Shown piece after piece: positions 49,982 to 63,303 of a stretch of 64,000 nucleotides of DNA. Positions within the stretch are counted from its first letter, which is position 1, and each line of letters opens with the position of its first letter. The notes under the pieces were generated by a model, which was not told the origin of the DNA, ran no database searches, and saw only the letters and a list, made by a program, of their open reading frames with translations. Source of the DNA: Phoebastria nigripes (lineage: Eukaryota > Chordata > Aves > Procellariiformes > Diomedeidae); assembly GCA_035582835.1 (NCBI GenBank), contig JAYKAV010002596.1:246488-310487 (forward strand), in the 5' to 3' direction. Position numbers and translations under genes: made by a program.

Positions 49982-50745
49982 TGTTAGCTTATATGATAAC
50001 TGCCTTGTCTCCACACACACAAAGGAGCAGAAACCCCAGTACCCCAGTCAGAGACTTGAGTCCCTGCCCTGCACCCCCTAGGAAAGCATTCTGGGATTGT
50101 GCGAGACTTGTTATTGGATGTTTAGGAGATGAATCAAAGGTGTGGAAAGGAAGGATCAAGGTGGTTTGGGGAGGAACAAATGTGTAAAACTGGAGAGATA
50201 AAAAGATAAAGGCGACCAGTCACCTGTCAGCAGTCTGCTGGTCAGTATGCTGGTCTGGTCATGCTCTGTGCCTGGTCAGTGCAGTCTGTCCTGTCTTCTC
50301 ATTAAACTCCATCTCTAACTCTTTCCTGGGTGAGAGGCTCTCTATACCCCATGCATGTGTGTGTTTGGGGTCTGAGTGCAGCAACTGGGGTGGGATCAGG
50401 GGTGAGACATCCATGTGTCTGTGGGGACGGTGACTGGACAGACCAGAGTGCATGCGTAGTGTCAGGGAACATACATCAGTGTGTGGTGGGCAGTGAATAT
50501 CAACTAGGACTAACTGGTGACTAGGGTAAGAGCTTGGGATCCAGGTGTGGAAGCTGAATCTGGGACAGACCAGAGGGTCTGTAGGTTGGCTACTGGAGGG
50601 ACCAGGAGGTCCCAGCCAGCTCCTGTGCACTGAAAGATCTCTTGCGGGGAAGGGGGTGCGGGGCGGGCAAGGGGTTACTTGGGCGTCCAGGGCCAGCTGC
50701 TGGGATGTCTGAGTGTCTAAGACTAGTTACTGGAGGGATCCATAG
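49982..50745 (+). mobile_element. Unclassified GC-rich element, probable LTR fragment
   Basis: A GC-rich block in AT-rich DNA. On the plus strand a GATAAAAAGATAAAGG TATA-like word (about 50196) is followed by CTGGTCAGT-type repeats, CATTAAACTCC (about 50301) and CTTTCCTGGGTGAGAGG, an order like U3-R-U5. The rest is G-rich with recurring words (ACTGGAGGGA, GACAGACCAGAG, GGTCTGAGTG), perhaps minisatellite-like. I see no clear TG...CA ends or target duplication. Confidence 0.4.
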
Positions 50746-53700
50746 TGTGATTCATTTTTTATGTACAAATTATTTTTTAAATTGCAGATGGGTCAAATAG
50801 AAGGACAAAGATTAAATTTTGCCCATTGTACTGTTTTACTCTATTTTTATATTTTACTATGTGCTATACTTCAAGGTAAAGCACATTTTAGTCTCTAGAA
50901 ATTAAATAAATCATAATTTCTGTTGGATGACACATGGAAGATCTATCCTAAAATAATCAAGAGTACAAAAGGCTATGAATAGAGCACACTGAATATGATG
51001 TAAATTGAAAAAACTCATATGACAAACAAACAAGATAGTCCATTCCAGAAAGGATGTGGTAGAATTGGAAAGAAACATTTTTGCAAGGGACAAGATTGTC
51101 TGCATCACATTTATATAAACCAGCTTAAATCTTGTGAACGTGTAGAAAGTATACTTGATGCAGAACTGCATTCATAGTTAATAATAATAATATAGAAATA
51201 ATATTTGTAAATATAAGATGGTTTGTGTCACAGCTGCTTTGCATCTCAAAGCTTTAAGCATTTGGTTGCTTAAAAAGCAAAGTGTAACTGCTGTAATGCA
51301 AGGGTTAGGTATCAGCTGTTCTGATGAAATTTGGAATAACTGTATTCATCAGCACATTTGAAACACTCCATCTGCTGGCTTTCAGATGCATTGCAAAAAT
51401 GCAGTGCCGTATTAATTCTTGGTGAAGTGTTCTCACATTTCCCTCAGCCAGCATAAACTGAGCAGTAGCATCAGTAGTATTTTTTACAGCTCACAGGCAC
51501 ACTCTCCAAGATGACATCAATAACTTCTATCATCCACATGATCACGTATTAGCCACATAATTTGTAATTAGCCATTCATAATTGGCTAATCTGTAAGTGT
51601 TCCNGAAGTTAAAATATTATGGACTTTGGGGTTACAGAAATATGGAAATGCCACAAATCTTACTCAGTCATGTGAAAAAGTTAGCAGGGTCCAAAATGCC
51701 AGAATTATTTTTAGTGGCCCTTCTGTCCCGCTCCCATCACAGTATCTTTCCTGATCAGGACTTAGTAAGTTCCTATGGCTTTAAAACTGCAACAACCCCC
51801 ACTGTGTAATACACAGTGTTTGAGAACGGATCTGTTTCTTGGAGCCTTCTACCGATGAGAGCCCTCATGTCATTCCTTCTCTGTTATATCTGCTAAGAAA
51901 AATGAATGTTACTGAGCTTGTACCCAGCTCTGCAAAAAATCATTTTGGTAGCAATAAGGAGCTGCATTGGTCAGCCAAGCAATAATCTGCATCGTAACAT
52001 CAAAGGTCAGGATATCTCCAGACCTAAGTTTCCATTTGTAGATTCTACTTTTGAGGTCTAGGCAAGTGCAGAGGACAAACTCTCATGTCATGTAGCAAGG
52101 GACAAGAGGGAAAGAGCACTTCAGAGATNAGAAGCCGTTAAGTACCAGAGAAAAATGCTGTTGCTGCACACTTGCAAGTATCATTATCTATCTATACTGC
52201 ACTCTTACCTTAATTTAAAAGAAAGATTCTGAGGAAGATGCCTGTGTAATTTCTATATCTAGAATCCTATAATGAGTTTGGATTTCAGTAGTTCATAATA
52301 GCAAACAAATTAGTGTTTTTCTTCTGATTTTCCTTTGAAGACAAAGCATCATGAACTTAATTCTAATGTTTATTGAAAAACAGTATATTAAAATTGTGTG
52401 CAGCTATCCTGTGCTACATATTATTTTCTCTAGTAAATTTTTTAAACTGAAAACCAAAATTGATCTGGAAATGCATATAGATGTTTAGAAATTGTTCTGA
52501 TACTATAGGTTCTTTAACTTGCAAACTTAGATATATTGAAATAATATAAACTAAGCTGTCATACTTATTTATCTATATACAGCAAGTGCTAGAACATAAT
52601 AGACAAGGATTGTATGAAAAGGGGTTTCAGTATGGACCTCAGATTCTTCTATTCCTAATCATATTGAATAGTCCCACTGAAATCATTACAGATTTGATGG
52701 ACAGATTATAAAGATTTCAAGGCTTTTTAAGAACAATTCATATTTCTTACATATATTGGAGATCTAAATTAAGACAAAAAATCAAAAGGGAAAAAAAAGC
52801 GTTTTTTACTCCTTCATTTTACCTAAAATATTAATGATGGCTGACACAAAAATACTATATTATTTTCACAATTATTCTAGTCATTAAATGCTAGGAAATG
52901 TGAGTAGTTAGTCATACACTACATACTATTTGTATACTTATTACATGCCAAGTACATAATTCTCTCTGTGTGTGCGCAATTATAGAATTGTCAGCAATTA
53001 CAGAAGTGGACACAAAGGACAACAAATATGAAAACAAGTTAAGGAAGGTAAGAATAAAGTAAGCGTTATGACTAGAAGCAAGGATTAGAAAGGTAGAGCA
53101 CTAAGCATAGGAGAAAATATTTATGAATGGAAGAATTTAGTAATACGGGAATCACAGACAATTCTTTAAGATTTACTTTCAGTTCTTATTCCATCACTTT
53201 TTATGCAACCTTATGATCTTAATTAAATTTTTGTGACTCAGTATCCCATCTACAGAAATAGAATAATAATAATTTTTCTTTCCTTCAGGCTTACATATTT
53301 AAATTGTTAGTTCCACAAAGCACAGGCTAAGTATTTTTTCTTGTCATTCATTTCCTGTTACTATTTGGAAAAAAGGTACCACTGCCAAATATTAAAGGTC
53401 ACTGCTGCTAAATTATCTGATGTTAGGAAAGGTAATACTGGAAACTTTTAAAAATCCAACTCCATAAACAGGTATGTAACTTAATTTTTATGGAGAATTT
53501 TTTGNGGTCTCAACCTTCATATTGAAAATTCATTAGGCTTTAAGACTGACATTAAAATATTAAGAAATCTTAACTTTTATTTAATGGAAACCAAGGTGTG
53601 AATTTATTTACCACCAGATACATATTGTGAGATTTTTTTTCTAGTCTGAAGAGGTTCCTGTCATTAGACACTAGTAAAGCTAATATACAGCAGGTTTTTT

Positions 53701-56669
53701 GGGACAATCTATTGTCACATATGGGAAGTTCCTTGCTATAGAACTGAATTTTATTCGTCTTTTATATATTCTGTGATGTGGTAAAACATGTTGGCAATAA
53801 AAACATTTCATCAAAGATCAATTGTTCAGCTTTACCAAGCATTTTTATATTTAAAATAGTATAGCTAGTTTTATATTCAGTGCCATAGGTGAATATGAAC
53901 TATACTTTAAGATTTTTAAACAAGTGAAATTATTTAATAATCTTATTTTAGTTTATTCAATGGATTTTATGAAAACTGGAGGTTCCAAATTTGTGTTCCT
54001 TTCCAAAATGGAAGCAGGTTCTGAAATCACAGTATTTACTCCAAAACAATTTCTGAATGGCAGTACCAATGTATTTGGCAGAATGCCCCTCTCTTAATTC
54101 GCTTTTTATGTATGATATTTAATATAGTTCTTTAAAAATATATAACAACATTATGTGGGCATGTTACTAATGTATTGCACTCCATCTATTTAGCAGAATA
54201 CTTTCATGCAGTTAATGTAATGCATCCCAGGCTTTGTTTATCTGTGTAAGCATACCTTGGAGTCTTTGCGCCTTGGGGCACTATTTTTGCTTAGAGGCAT
54301 GGAAATGAATTTTCTCATCTTGGGATATGAGGATCCTAATTGTGTCTGCTCAGCAGCAGTTCAAAACCAGTCATTTTCAACTACTGAAATACCATTCCCA
54401 GTTGGGTCAGCCTTTGTTTTACAGGGATCATAACAAATTGGCCACCTCTTGAATGACGTGTCACTCTTCTTAAGCAAAGATCAGGCATGAACATTCAGAA
54501 TTACTATTTCATTTTATACTATGGTAAAACAATACAAAAATAACAAAAACAAAGCCTGCATGTGAAATGTCAGAGACGATCTCACCATTGAAATAAAGTG
54601 TATGTGCCTCAGATAGACTAACTCTCTGCAAGTATACAATTACCAAAAATGTAAACATGGCTTCACCAAAAAATATCCATGCTATGTTAGGTAATATAGT
54701 TTACAGGAGAGGAATTGAAGCACATAGTCTTCAAATCCAAAAGTCATTACAATTTTGCATTTAGAGTCATCTAATTTTTCAAAGTACTTAGCACTATGTA
54801 ACCTTTTGTAAGTTCATACAAATTCAAAAGTACATTACTGCTGGCCTCCATTGGAACTGCAAGTCTTAGTACTCCTGAAAACTCAACCTCTGGGACCTTG
54901 GATCAGTTACTGACAAACATACAACTATTGACTACCTTAAAAATTTGTTTGAAGCCACTTATGTAGCATCATTAAGGACTCTGGATCACAGAGAATGTAT
55001 GTGGATTTTAGGCACCTAAATCCAGACTTCTGATCCTGAAAATCCTCGCTCAGCTTAATGCAGGAGGTGTCTACATTTCATTGACAAATTAATTTATCAC
55101 TGCAAGATCTTTAGAGGCTTAAAAGGCAATCTTATTCTTTGATGATTTCCAATCTGAATAGTGTGCCAGTTTGTCCTAATTACTTGTCTGTGGAGCCATA
55201 CTTGGTTTTTGTTTATATCTAAGAGTAATTTGTCATAAAGCTTTGTTGCTTAGTGTTGTTAAAGGGCCTTGTAATCTTCTAAAGGAACAGTTATAGAAGT
55301 GTGAAATGTTATTGGGATTCACATGTTTTCTTTGTAAAGAAATGAAACTCCTTTGTAAAGTCCCACTTCTACTTTGTAAAGTATGAAAATCCTGAAATTA
55401 AAATACTAGAAATGGGAAGCGCTGCCCACTTTGTGACCAGAATTATCTAGCCCAACTGCAACTTTTTTCATTGTCACTTTTAACTGCCAATCCTCCTGAC
55501 TTCCAACCCTTTCTTTATTCTCTGTGTCATGCATCTCTTACTGCCCTCACTGCACCAGAAAGGATCCACTGGTGTAGAAAAATGCGACAAATGGTCTTTG
55601 CCTATCATTGGCAAAAACTAATTATAGCACTATGTTGTCAATGGACAGTATAATGTGATATTTTCCTTTCATATTTTTCTCCCATACTTAGCTTTATTCT
55701 CTGATAGTGCAAGGAAGAATAAAAAACTTAATAAAAAGTTGTATTAATATCCCTGTTCAACTCTCCTTGTCTCAGTGGAATCTGAAAAGCCATGTATGCT
55801 TGTCCAGTGCTGTTTAAAAATAAATTTTTCTTCTAAACAGAAAAGGTTAAAGAGTCTAAAAGATCTGAATCCTGAAATACTTCCTTTGCTGTCCTGGGAG
55901 TCTGACAGTCAGCAGAGATGAGATGCTTCTTGCATCTGTTGCTATGCAACCTCTGTGGCATCTCACGAGCTCAAATGTCTCTGTCCTATACTTCATGCAC
56001 AAAATGGGGAGAGAGCTGTCAGCTTGGGGGGTTCTATCAGTATTTTCAGCTTACTATTTAGTTGAGAGAAGTTGTCTAGAAAGATCTAGAATAACTGAAA
56101 ATAAAGACTGAAAGAAAATTTAACAATGGGCAACATGATCTTAAAAAATTATCTGTCAACAGCTTATATGAATAGCTAAATACTTTGTTCAGAGTACTCC
56201 TGAATCCTTCGTGCTTTTTTTCTTGACTTGTAACAAGACCTGGGCAGGGATATTTTTTCTGAACGTCCTGTGAAATCTACATTTCCAACAATATTCTTAT
56301 TTGGAAGAGAACAAACCTGAGCTGAAAATAGGAACATAAGAGCAAGAATAAGACAAGGAAAAGGAAAACAGGAACTTTTACTTGGATCTCCTGCACCTTG
56401 ATTTTCATTTTATCGACTGTTACATTCCTAATTAAAGTAGAAATGAAACATACTTTTTCTATTAAAAAAAAAGGCTGAATTATGAACTGAAAGCTTTTTT
56501 CTTTCTATTATACCTGGGCTAGTCTACTTGCGGTGCTAACCTTTACTCCTGCTTCTTTTGGTGTTTCCACAGACAATTTTACAAGCAGTTTAACATTATA
56601 ATAATGTATGCAGTTTCTAAATTCCCTCAGTTCACCTGCATTCATAATGATGAAATAAGTGCTTGAGTG
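50746..56669. other. AT-rich intronic stretch, nothing recognised
   Basis: No coding, RNA or repeat feature can be supported. Confidence 0.55.
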
Positions 56670-56722
56670 TAATATAACTCGATGATCTTAAAGGTCTTTT
56701 CCAACCTAAACGATTGTATAAC
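56670..56722 (+). mobile_element. CR1 3' tail fragment
   Basis: CTCGATGATCTTAAAGG and TTTTCCAACCTAAACGATT match the CR1 3' end in sense orientation, followed by a decayed tail. Only about 50 bp remain. Confidence 0.75.
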
Positions 56723-57884
56723 CTACTTGTCAACAAACTATTTTATAGGAAATTATATGATACCATCTAATTTTATCAAGAACTGGCATCCAAGTTAGTA
56801 ACTCCATGTGTACCTGAGTGCTTTATGGCATCATAACTCAGATGATAGTGGAGAAATCTGGATTTATTATGTCCTAATTAAATACATAAAACTTACCAAA
56901 AAAATCCAAAATGAACTTCAGATGCATTACATTGGTATCCAAAAAAAAAAAAAAAAAGCCATTTAACTTTGTGTTGCCCTACTTATAACAGCATAGAAGA
57001 TTAAACCTCAAACTTAGCAGCCTGTATAATCACTAATTTTGTGATATCTGCCAAGACACCTTGCTTTGGTTTTCTCCTCCATTAAAAAAGTTTTCATACT
57101 GAAATGTTCCACTGAAAGACTGTGCACTGAATCCAGTCAGAAACAGGTTTTGGTTCATAAAAGTTCATAAGGTTCTTAAAACAAGGACTGTATAAACAGC
57201 AGCTGTGCTGGTGGAGGAGTAAAACAGACATGGATTTCATATGGTAAATAAAAAAGGAAATGGAAGTTGAAGGAAAAGCATTTGTCACCCCTGAATGGAA
57301 TTAAAGGTCTTGTCTTCATATGGTATTTATTCCCAAGTGACTTGTCTGATTTTCTCTGTACATAGCTAATTTACAGAATAAGAAATATTGGGCAGCTCCT
57401 ACTGAATTTTTAAAAACACATGAGAAAAAATAGACACTTTTTGAAGCTTATCTGCTAGTTTATCTGCAAATTCAGTGTGAAATTCTGAGTGTTCCCAACT
57501 TGGAAAATTAAGTCATATATTCAGATGGTTAACTAGGAATTTGGAAGACAGTTTTATTTAGATCTTATTCACATTTCCAAAACTTAATCATTTGAAATTG
57601 AGTTCTAGAAAGATACTTCTCCTACATTCCCATTAAATGAAATAAAACAAAGAATGACCTATGAGATGTAGCTGTACTGTGCTAATCTTTTTGCAGATAC
57701 TGTATCTTTCTGAATACTCATTTTGCTGTATTTTATAATAGATTAGTGAATTAACCTGACATTCAGGTTAATTCATTCTATTCTTTCCCATATATCTTTC
57801 CTAAGTCATTTAGTTTGTGTGGTGAGTTACAGCATTTTAAAGGAGGTTTTACTGAGTATTAATTTTTACATTTATTTTCCTCCC
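56723..57884. other. AT-rich intronic stretch
   Basis: An A17 run lies at 56941-56957; nothing else is recognised. Confidence 0.55.
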
Positions 57885-58330
57885 AATTGGTGTCATCTAG
57901 AAACTTGGTGAGAGTGCACTCCACAGCCTTCTTGCAGTCATTGATAAAGATGTTAAATAAGACAGGCGCAGGACCCTCCACTTATCACCAGACAGAGTCC
58001 AACCCATTAACCACTGTTCTCTGAGCCCAATCATCCAAACAGCTTTCACCCATCTGGTTTTCCACCCATCCAGATCATAATGTTTAACTGTGGATAATAG
58101 TGTCACGAGTCTTGCTAAAGTCAAGGTAAATGACATTCACTGCTCTCTCCTCATCTGCAGACCCATCATTTTATCACAGAAGACAATCAGATTGGTCAGG
58201 TGTGATTTATCCCTGGTAATCATGGCTCAGACTCTCTGCTGAGCTGCACATTGGTTTTTACCTCTTTGAAATTACCTTGGGTTGACTTCTAGCAGTCCTG
58301 GCCAACTCCTTTTTCCACCTTCCCCTGAAA
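57885..58330 (-). mobile_element. Ancient CR1 fragment (RT region)
   Basis: The minus strand encodes a decayed CR1 palm segment: [12 protein letters not shown] residues, then TLTKF and a changed catalytic box (Leu-Asp-Asp where Ala-Asp-Asp is usual), at 57970-57890. The plus strand keeps the CR1 words AAAGTCAAGGTAAATGACAT and GTGATTTATCCCTGGTAA. It is much more diverged than the 23251 copy. Confidence 0.8.
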
Positions 58331-58544
58331 TGTTTCCCAGATCATTTAAATCCAGAATTTGGTATATAGTTGCTGAATTTACTTTAATCTCATAGAAAAT
58401 ATTTTTTTATTTGATGTTACATTTCTTGCTGTCAAAACTATATCTGCACCTTAGGCTATGGCTATATCCTCATATATTTAAATATATGATTATATATGCA
58501 TAATTATCCACAGCAAGAAAAGAAACATTATTGCAGACTTTGAA

Positions 58545-58546
<2 letters not shown>

Positions 58547-58583
<37 letters not shown>
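58547..58583. repeat. A37 homopolymer
   Basis: The longest poly-A run in the window. It follows GAAAT, giving an AATAAA-like start, but upstream DNA is AT-rich and unrecognised. Confidence 0.95.
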
Positions 58584-58585
<2 letters not shown>

Positions 58586-60756
58586 AGGAACCAACCAATT
58601 ACAATTCCTCTAACATGGTGTAAATCCTGGTATAACAATGCTCAATTCACTTAATTACAAGGTAGATTTGCAATGTTTTTTTTTTTCCTTACAATCTTCA
58701 GAGAAAAAAAAGAGCACATTTAGTTAACTTCATTATGTAGGAACTGATATGACAACAAATAAAGAAATAGAGTTTCAAAGAGAAAGTCAGTATTTGGAAG
58801 GAGCTTTGTCCTACACAGATGAGATTTAGAATATCTGCTGGCTTGATTTTTAAGTGTGGTGTACAAGTTTACAAGTGTACTAGTTTAAATCATTGTCCAC
58901 ACATATATGCAGACATGCTATTCACAATACAGTTGGAGTTGTATTTTTAGCATTGCATTTTGTCATTTTTCAAGTGCTTTAATATTATTTCCCATTTTGA
59001 AAGTGCTTCTTTTCATGGGGAAATCAGAAAAGTCTTACGTGAAATTTTGTAATCAGCCAGATGATCAGGTTGCAGAAGGTGTTTCCTTCCTTTCCCCTTG
59101 TATGACTATTTTAAGGGACAACATGGTACTATTAAGTAAGGAAGATAAGTAGTTGGCTAGATCCATTTTCTTGTCTTGTTGAAGACTTGCACATTAAGGA
59201 ACAAGGTTAAAGAACAAAAAAGGCTTTAGAAAATGTATTCTGATAGCTATTACAGCTCCAGCTCCTATGCTCTCAGGACCAGAAAGACAATGTGCATGTA
59301 ACAGATATGTCATAATTACAGACTGATGTATTTAAAAGCAAATAAGAGATTCCATAACTTATCCAACTGTACAGGTAAACTGTTCTTAAACAAAATTATT
59401 ATCATTTTAGCTTATTTGAAATGAATTCCAACAGTTCTGGTCAAAACCCTTGTGTAAGAAATATACAAGCCAGGGACAAGGCATTAAACGCCCGTGACCA
59501 GCTTACTTCCTCACTTTGATTCTATTAAAACAAAGCCTTGCTATGAAGTAATTTATAACCACAGGAACGTGTTTTGGTTCCTCCAGAAAGAATAAGATAC
59601 AGGTTGTTTAACCAAAACATTTTCACATCCTAAAATCACCAAGTGATTTTACCACAGGTTGTACACACAGATACCTTCCAAGCTGTAAAGTATTTGTTTT
59701 CCTTTGTATAGGCACTGCCTTAATAAAAAAGTATACTTCTCTTAGTAAGTCACTGGATGAGATGAAGGAATGGAGAATGAAGAATTAGGTTTCAGATGTC
59801 TTTGTCACAAGTGGTCACAGCTGAAAACATACTTTTCTTAACCACAATTCTCATTTCCCTATCTTTATTTTTAGTCAAATTGTTGACATTTGGATTCAGA
59901 CATTTTTGAGAATCAAGACTGGANTTCCGGAACAGTTAATTTAAAAAATAAAGATTTAATTGTGTGTGCAGTTCAAATGCTTATAACTAGCAATCTCAAA
60001 AGAGTAGTACAAGTGCTTAATGCAAATAAAAGATGTGATTTCTCATCCTTATGCTTAATGGAACTTTCAAGAGGACAATTAACACCACACTCACAATCAG
60101 ATTTTTCAAGAGAACCCTTTCACAATTTCCTTTTAAATATATATAATTCACACCTTCACTTTCTTCAAAACCATTATTTAGAACTTTCCACAGAGCAACA
60201 CTAATGTTTCACAAGCTTAGAATGTCAGTGTTTGAGAGGTTATTGTTCAAAGGAATAAATTAAATGATACATGTCAAGAATGTCAAGTATAATTTATAAC
60301 ATTATTTATGTTTATACATATTTGATGTTATTTTAGGCAGTTAGAAGGTCTGAAAACTTTCTAAAGGATCAATATAATATGATTAATAAATAAAACAAAT
60401 TATTATAAAAATATTTGTGAAATCAAAGAAATGCAAATTTCAGGAATGTGTGAGAAAAAAATGAAGTCTTTAAACAGATCACAATAATCTATATATGAAA
60501 GCATATATTCAAATATATATCTCTCCATCCTAAATGTGCAGACTTGCACTTCCACATGTTCTTGTAACCTGCTACCCCAAACTACCCAGTTTTCTTCTCT
60601 GCTGTCAAATTGGACTTTCAAATGTTACATACTTAACCCTACTCTTCTTCTTTATTAGGATTATACTTGCTGAATGCAAAACCTGCAGATTTCAGTAGAT
60701 CAAATTCAACTTTCATACAGTTCACCACATTTTTTAATATATAAAATGGGATATAT

Positions 60757-60790
60757 ACACATACACATGCACATGCACATACACATACAT
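60757..60790. repeat. ACACAT/GCACAT microsatellite
   Basis: Imperfect 6-bp units with alternation of ACACAT and GCACAT. Confidence 0.85.
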
Positions 60791-63303
60791 TCCTTACTCA
60801 AATTTTGAGGCTTAGCCACCCCTGAATCGCTACTATAAGCTATCATTCAGACCACACAGAATACAGAGTTGCTTGCATGAGAATCCTTTCTCTTATCACT
60901 CATTCTCATGACACTTTCTATCTTTGGAGAAGGAAGAAAAAACCTGAAGTCAGTGATACCCACACAATTTTTGAAACATGAGTCATAAAATAGACAGGAA
61001 TTTCACTTTGAGTCTTGGATATGTATGTAATAACAGCAGTTTCATGTGTAGTTTGCCTGTTCCTTCAGAATCCATTAAAAAAACCATAAAAATTTAGTGA
61101 CCAAAAATCCATTTTCCTTCTTTCATGTGGAGACTGAGGTTCAGGAATTTCTTCAGAGAAATAATCCTGAAGAATTGTCACCTGAGAAACTGCCTGCTGC
61201 TTCCTCCCTGCACACTGTCCCAGCCACTGCTTGTTCTCTGCCCTGCTCTGGTTTAGTCAGGCTTCTAAGGAAGCTCTCACAGCTTTACTTTTGCAAAGAA
61301 GTATTCAGAAGATCTAGAGTGTAATTTGATCTTTTTTGATAGATTCACACAGGTTGTACACACAGACTTTAACACATATTGCATCTAATCACTTTGCAAA
61401 AATTGCCAACCTCATGCAGAAGGCCAAAAATGCATTCTCCATTACCTTGAAGCTCGAGAGAATAAAAAATTTTAGATAATTTGGATTTTCTGAACATCAA
61501 ATAAGTCCTCAGAATAATTAAAAAAAAGTGCATGACTACATGGAAGGACACAAAAACACAACATAATTATTAATAGTTGTCTAGGTATGTAGAGCACTGC
61601 TACTGTATAGTCCTCAAACAGGAATATTACCAAACATATCACTAAAATAACCACCTGAACATGGAGCCACATGCAGATACAAACTGCATCTTACATGTGG
61701 TATCTGATATGTGATATCACTTACTGATATGTGGTAATGGTAGTTCTGATTTTTTTCTACTACTCTTCCTAAATCACTTAAATTCTGTTATTTAATTTCT
61801 GACACTGAATTATGATCAAGAATTTACATGAGTAGAGAAATAATAACAACAAAAAATAAAGGAAAATGAAAGCCATCTTGACTGAACTGAAGAAAAAAAA
61901 AAGAGAGTAAAGTTTTAAAAGGATCCTCAATAAGTGACTGAAACAAAATCGGTCACTGCAGGGCATGCTCCAATCTTTTGCTGCCTCAAAGTAAGAATGA
62001 ATGTCTAGCTGGAAGATATGCTTAACATCACATTGTCCTTATATGCAAAGATAATGAAATCATCTTATTATGATCCTATCACACAAGAAAACAAACTACA
62101 TTATTTAATTGTAACTTTGGCCTTCAAAGCAGCCTAATTCTGACAGTGNTAAATTATAAATCCTAAATCAAATAGTAGTACAGACACTGAAAACAGTAAG
62201 TCAACATTTTCTCTTTCATATCATTTTTTAAAATAAATTTTTCACATAGAGATCTCAAATCAGTAATTTGATTCAGATTTGTAGATACCACAAATCTTAA
62301 CAGTGTTCCAAATTTAAGAACATCTTATTAGGACTTAAAAAAATTAAAAGAGAAGAAGAAGAAACCACAGAAAACTCATGTCCTCACTGCCAAATTCTGA
62401 AACACGCTGTGATATTTAAAGCTTCTAGTTCTTTAGAGAAAAAGAGACAAGAGTTCATTAAACATATTCTACCATCTGCTTGGGATTCCATAAATTAAAG
62501 ATGTCTGGGTTTTTTTAGCTGCATTCATACAGACTTGGATATCTTTTCTCTGTTTTGCATCTGTCGTGTTTAGCTCCTTGGTATAAAACTAACAGAGGGA
62601 GTCTAAAAGATATGGAACATGCTCTTACTTCTGGATTGTGATAGAGTACAAAATGATACTTACCCACAAGTCTGTTGAAGATGCTAATATTTACTACAAG
62701 GTGTTTACTATCTTTCTATTAAACCCTAAAATTCCTTTCTCTTCTATTATCTTTCTATTTGTTGACAACTTCCAGAAACATTAGCAGGAAATATAAATGT
62801 ACAAAGAAAGAACAAGCAATCTTGAAAACATTTCCCTTAAAAAACAAGATACCATTAACTGACTAGGTTATGGTTTTTAGACAAAAAAAATGATCACTAA
62901 CGTTTTTTATCTTTTGGTAATAGATTATTTTTTGTGTTTTCACTACATTGAAAAGTAAATTTTGATTTTCTAAATGCTTTCCTGAAAGACTGTGGAAATC
63001 AGATAATTTTCACTATGGTTATCAAGAATTTTCAAGAAGAAACTAGTAAAAGAAAGAGTGCATCTGGAAATGAAAGGCATAGGGAAAGTTCCCATTATAG
63101 TTCTTAAACAGGCCTCCAGCAGAGATAAAGGAAAGTTTCAATTTTGTTCTATTTTATATTTGATGGGTGGTAGCAGCCATAACTATTTATTTTCTTCTTT
63201 ATGCAATATGGAAAGAATTACAATACAGTGACTGTATTTTCTACAGTACAGTCTTCCCATTGTAGGGTACTCCTGAAATAGTTCTGTTTCCCATACAATC
63301 CTC

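Larger units (their letters stand above)
58331..63303. other. AT-rich intronic stretch with small repeats
   Basis: It contains A37 (58547-58583), a 9-bp hairpin at 59631-59651 (TAAAATCAC / GTGATTTTA, 3-base loop) and an (ACACAT)-like tract at 60757-60790. No gene is recognised. Confidence 0.55.

Noticed and set aside
58331..58583. Processed pseudogene ending in the A37 tract
   Set aside because: Upstream sequence is AT-rich with no recognisable coding or exon-junction remains and no flanking duplication seen.
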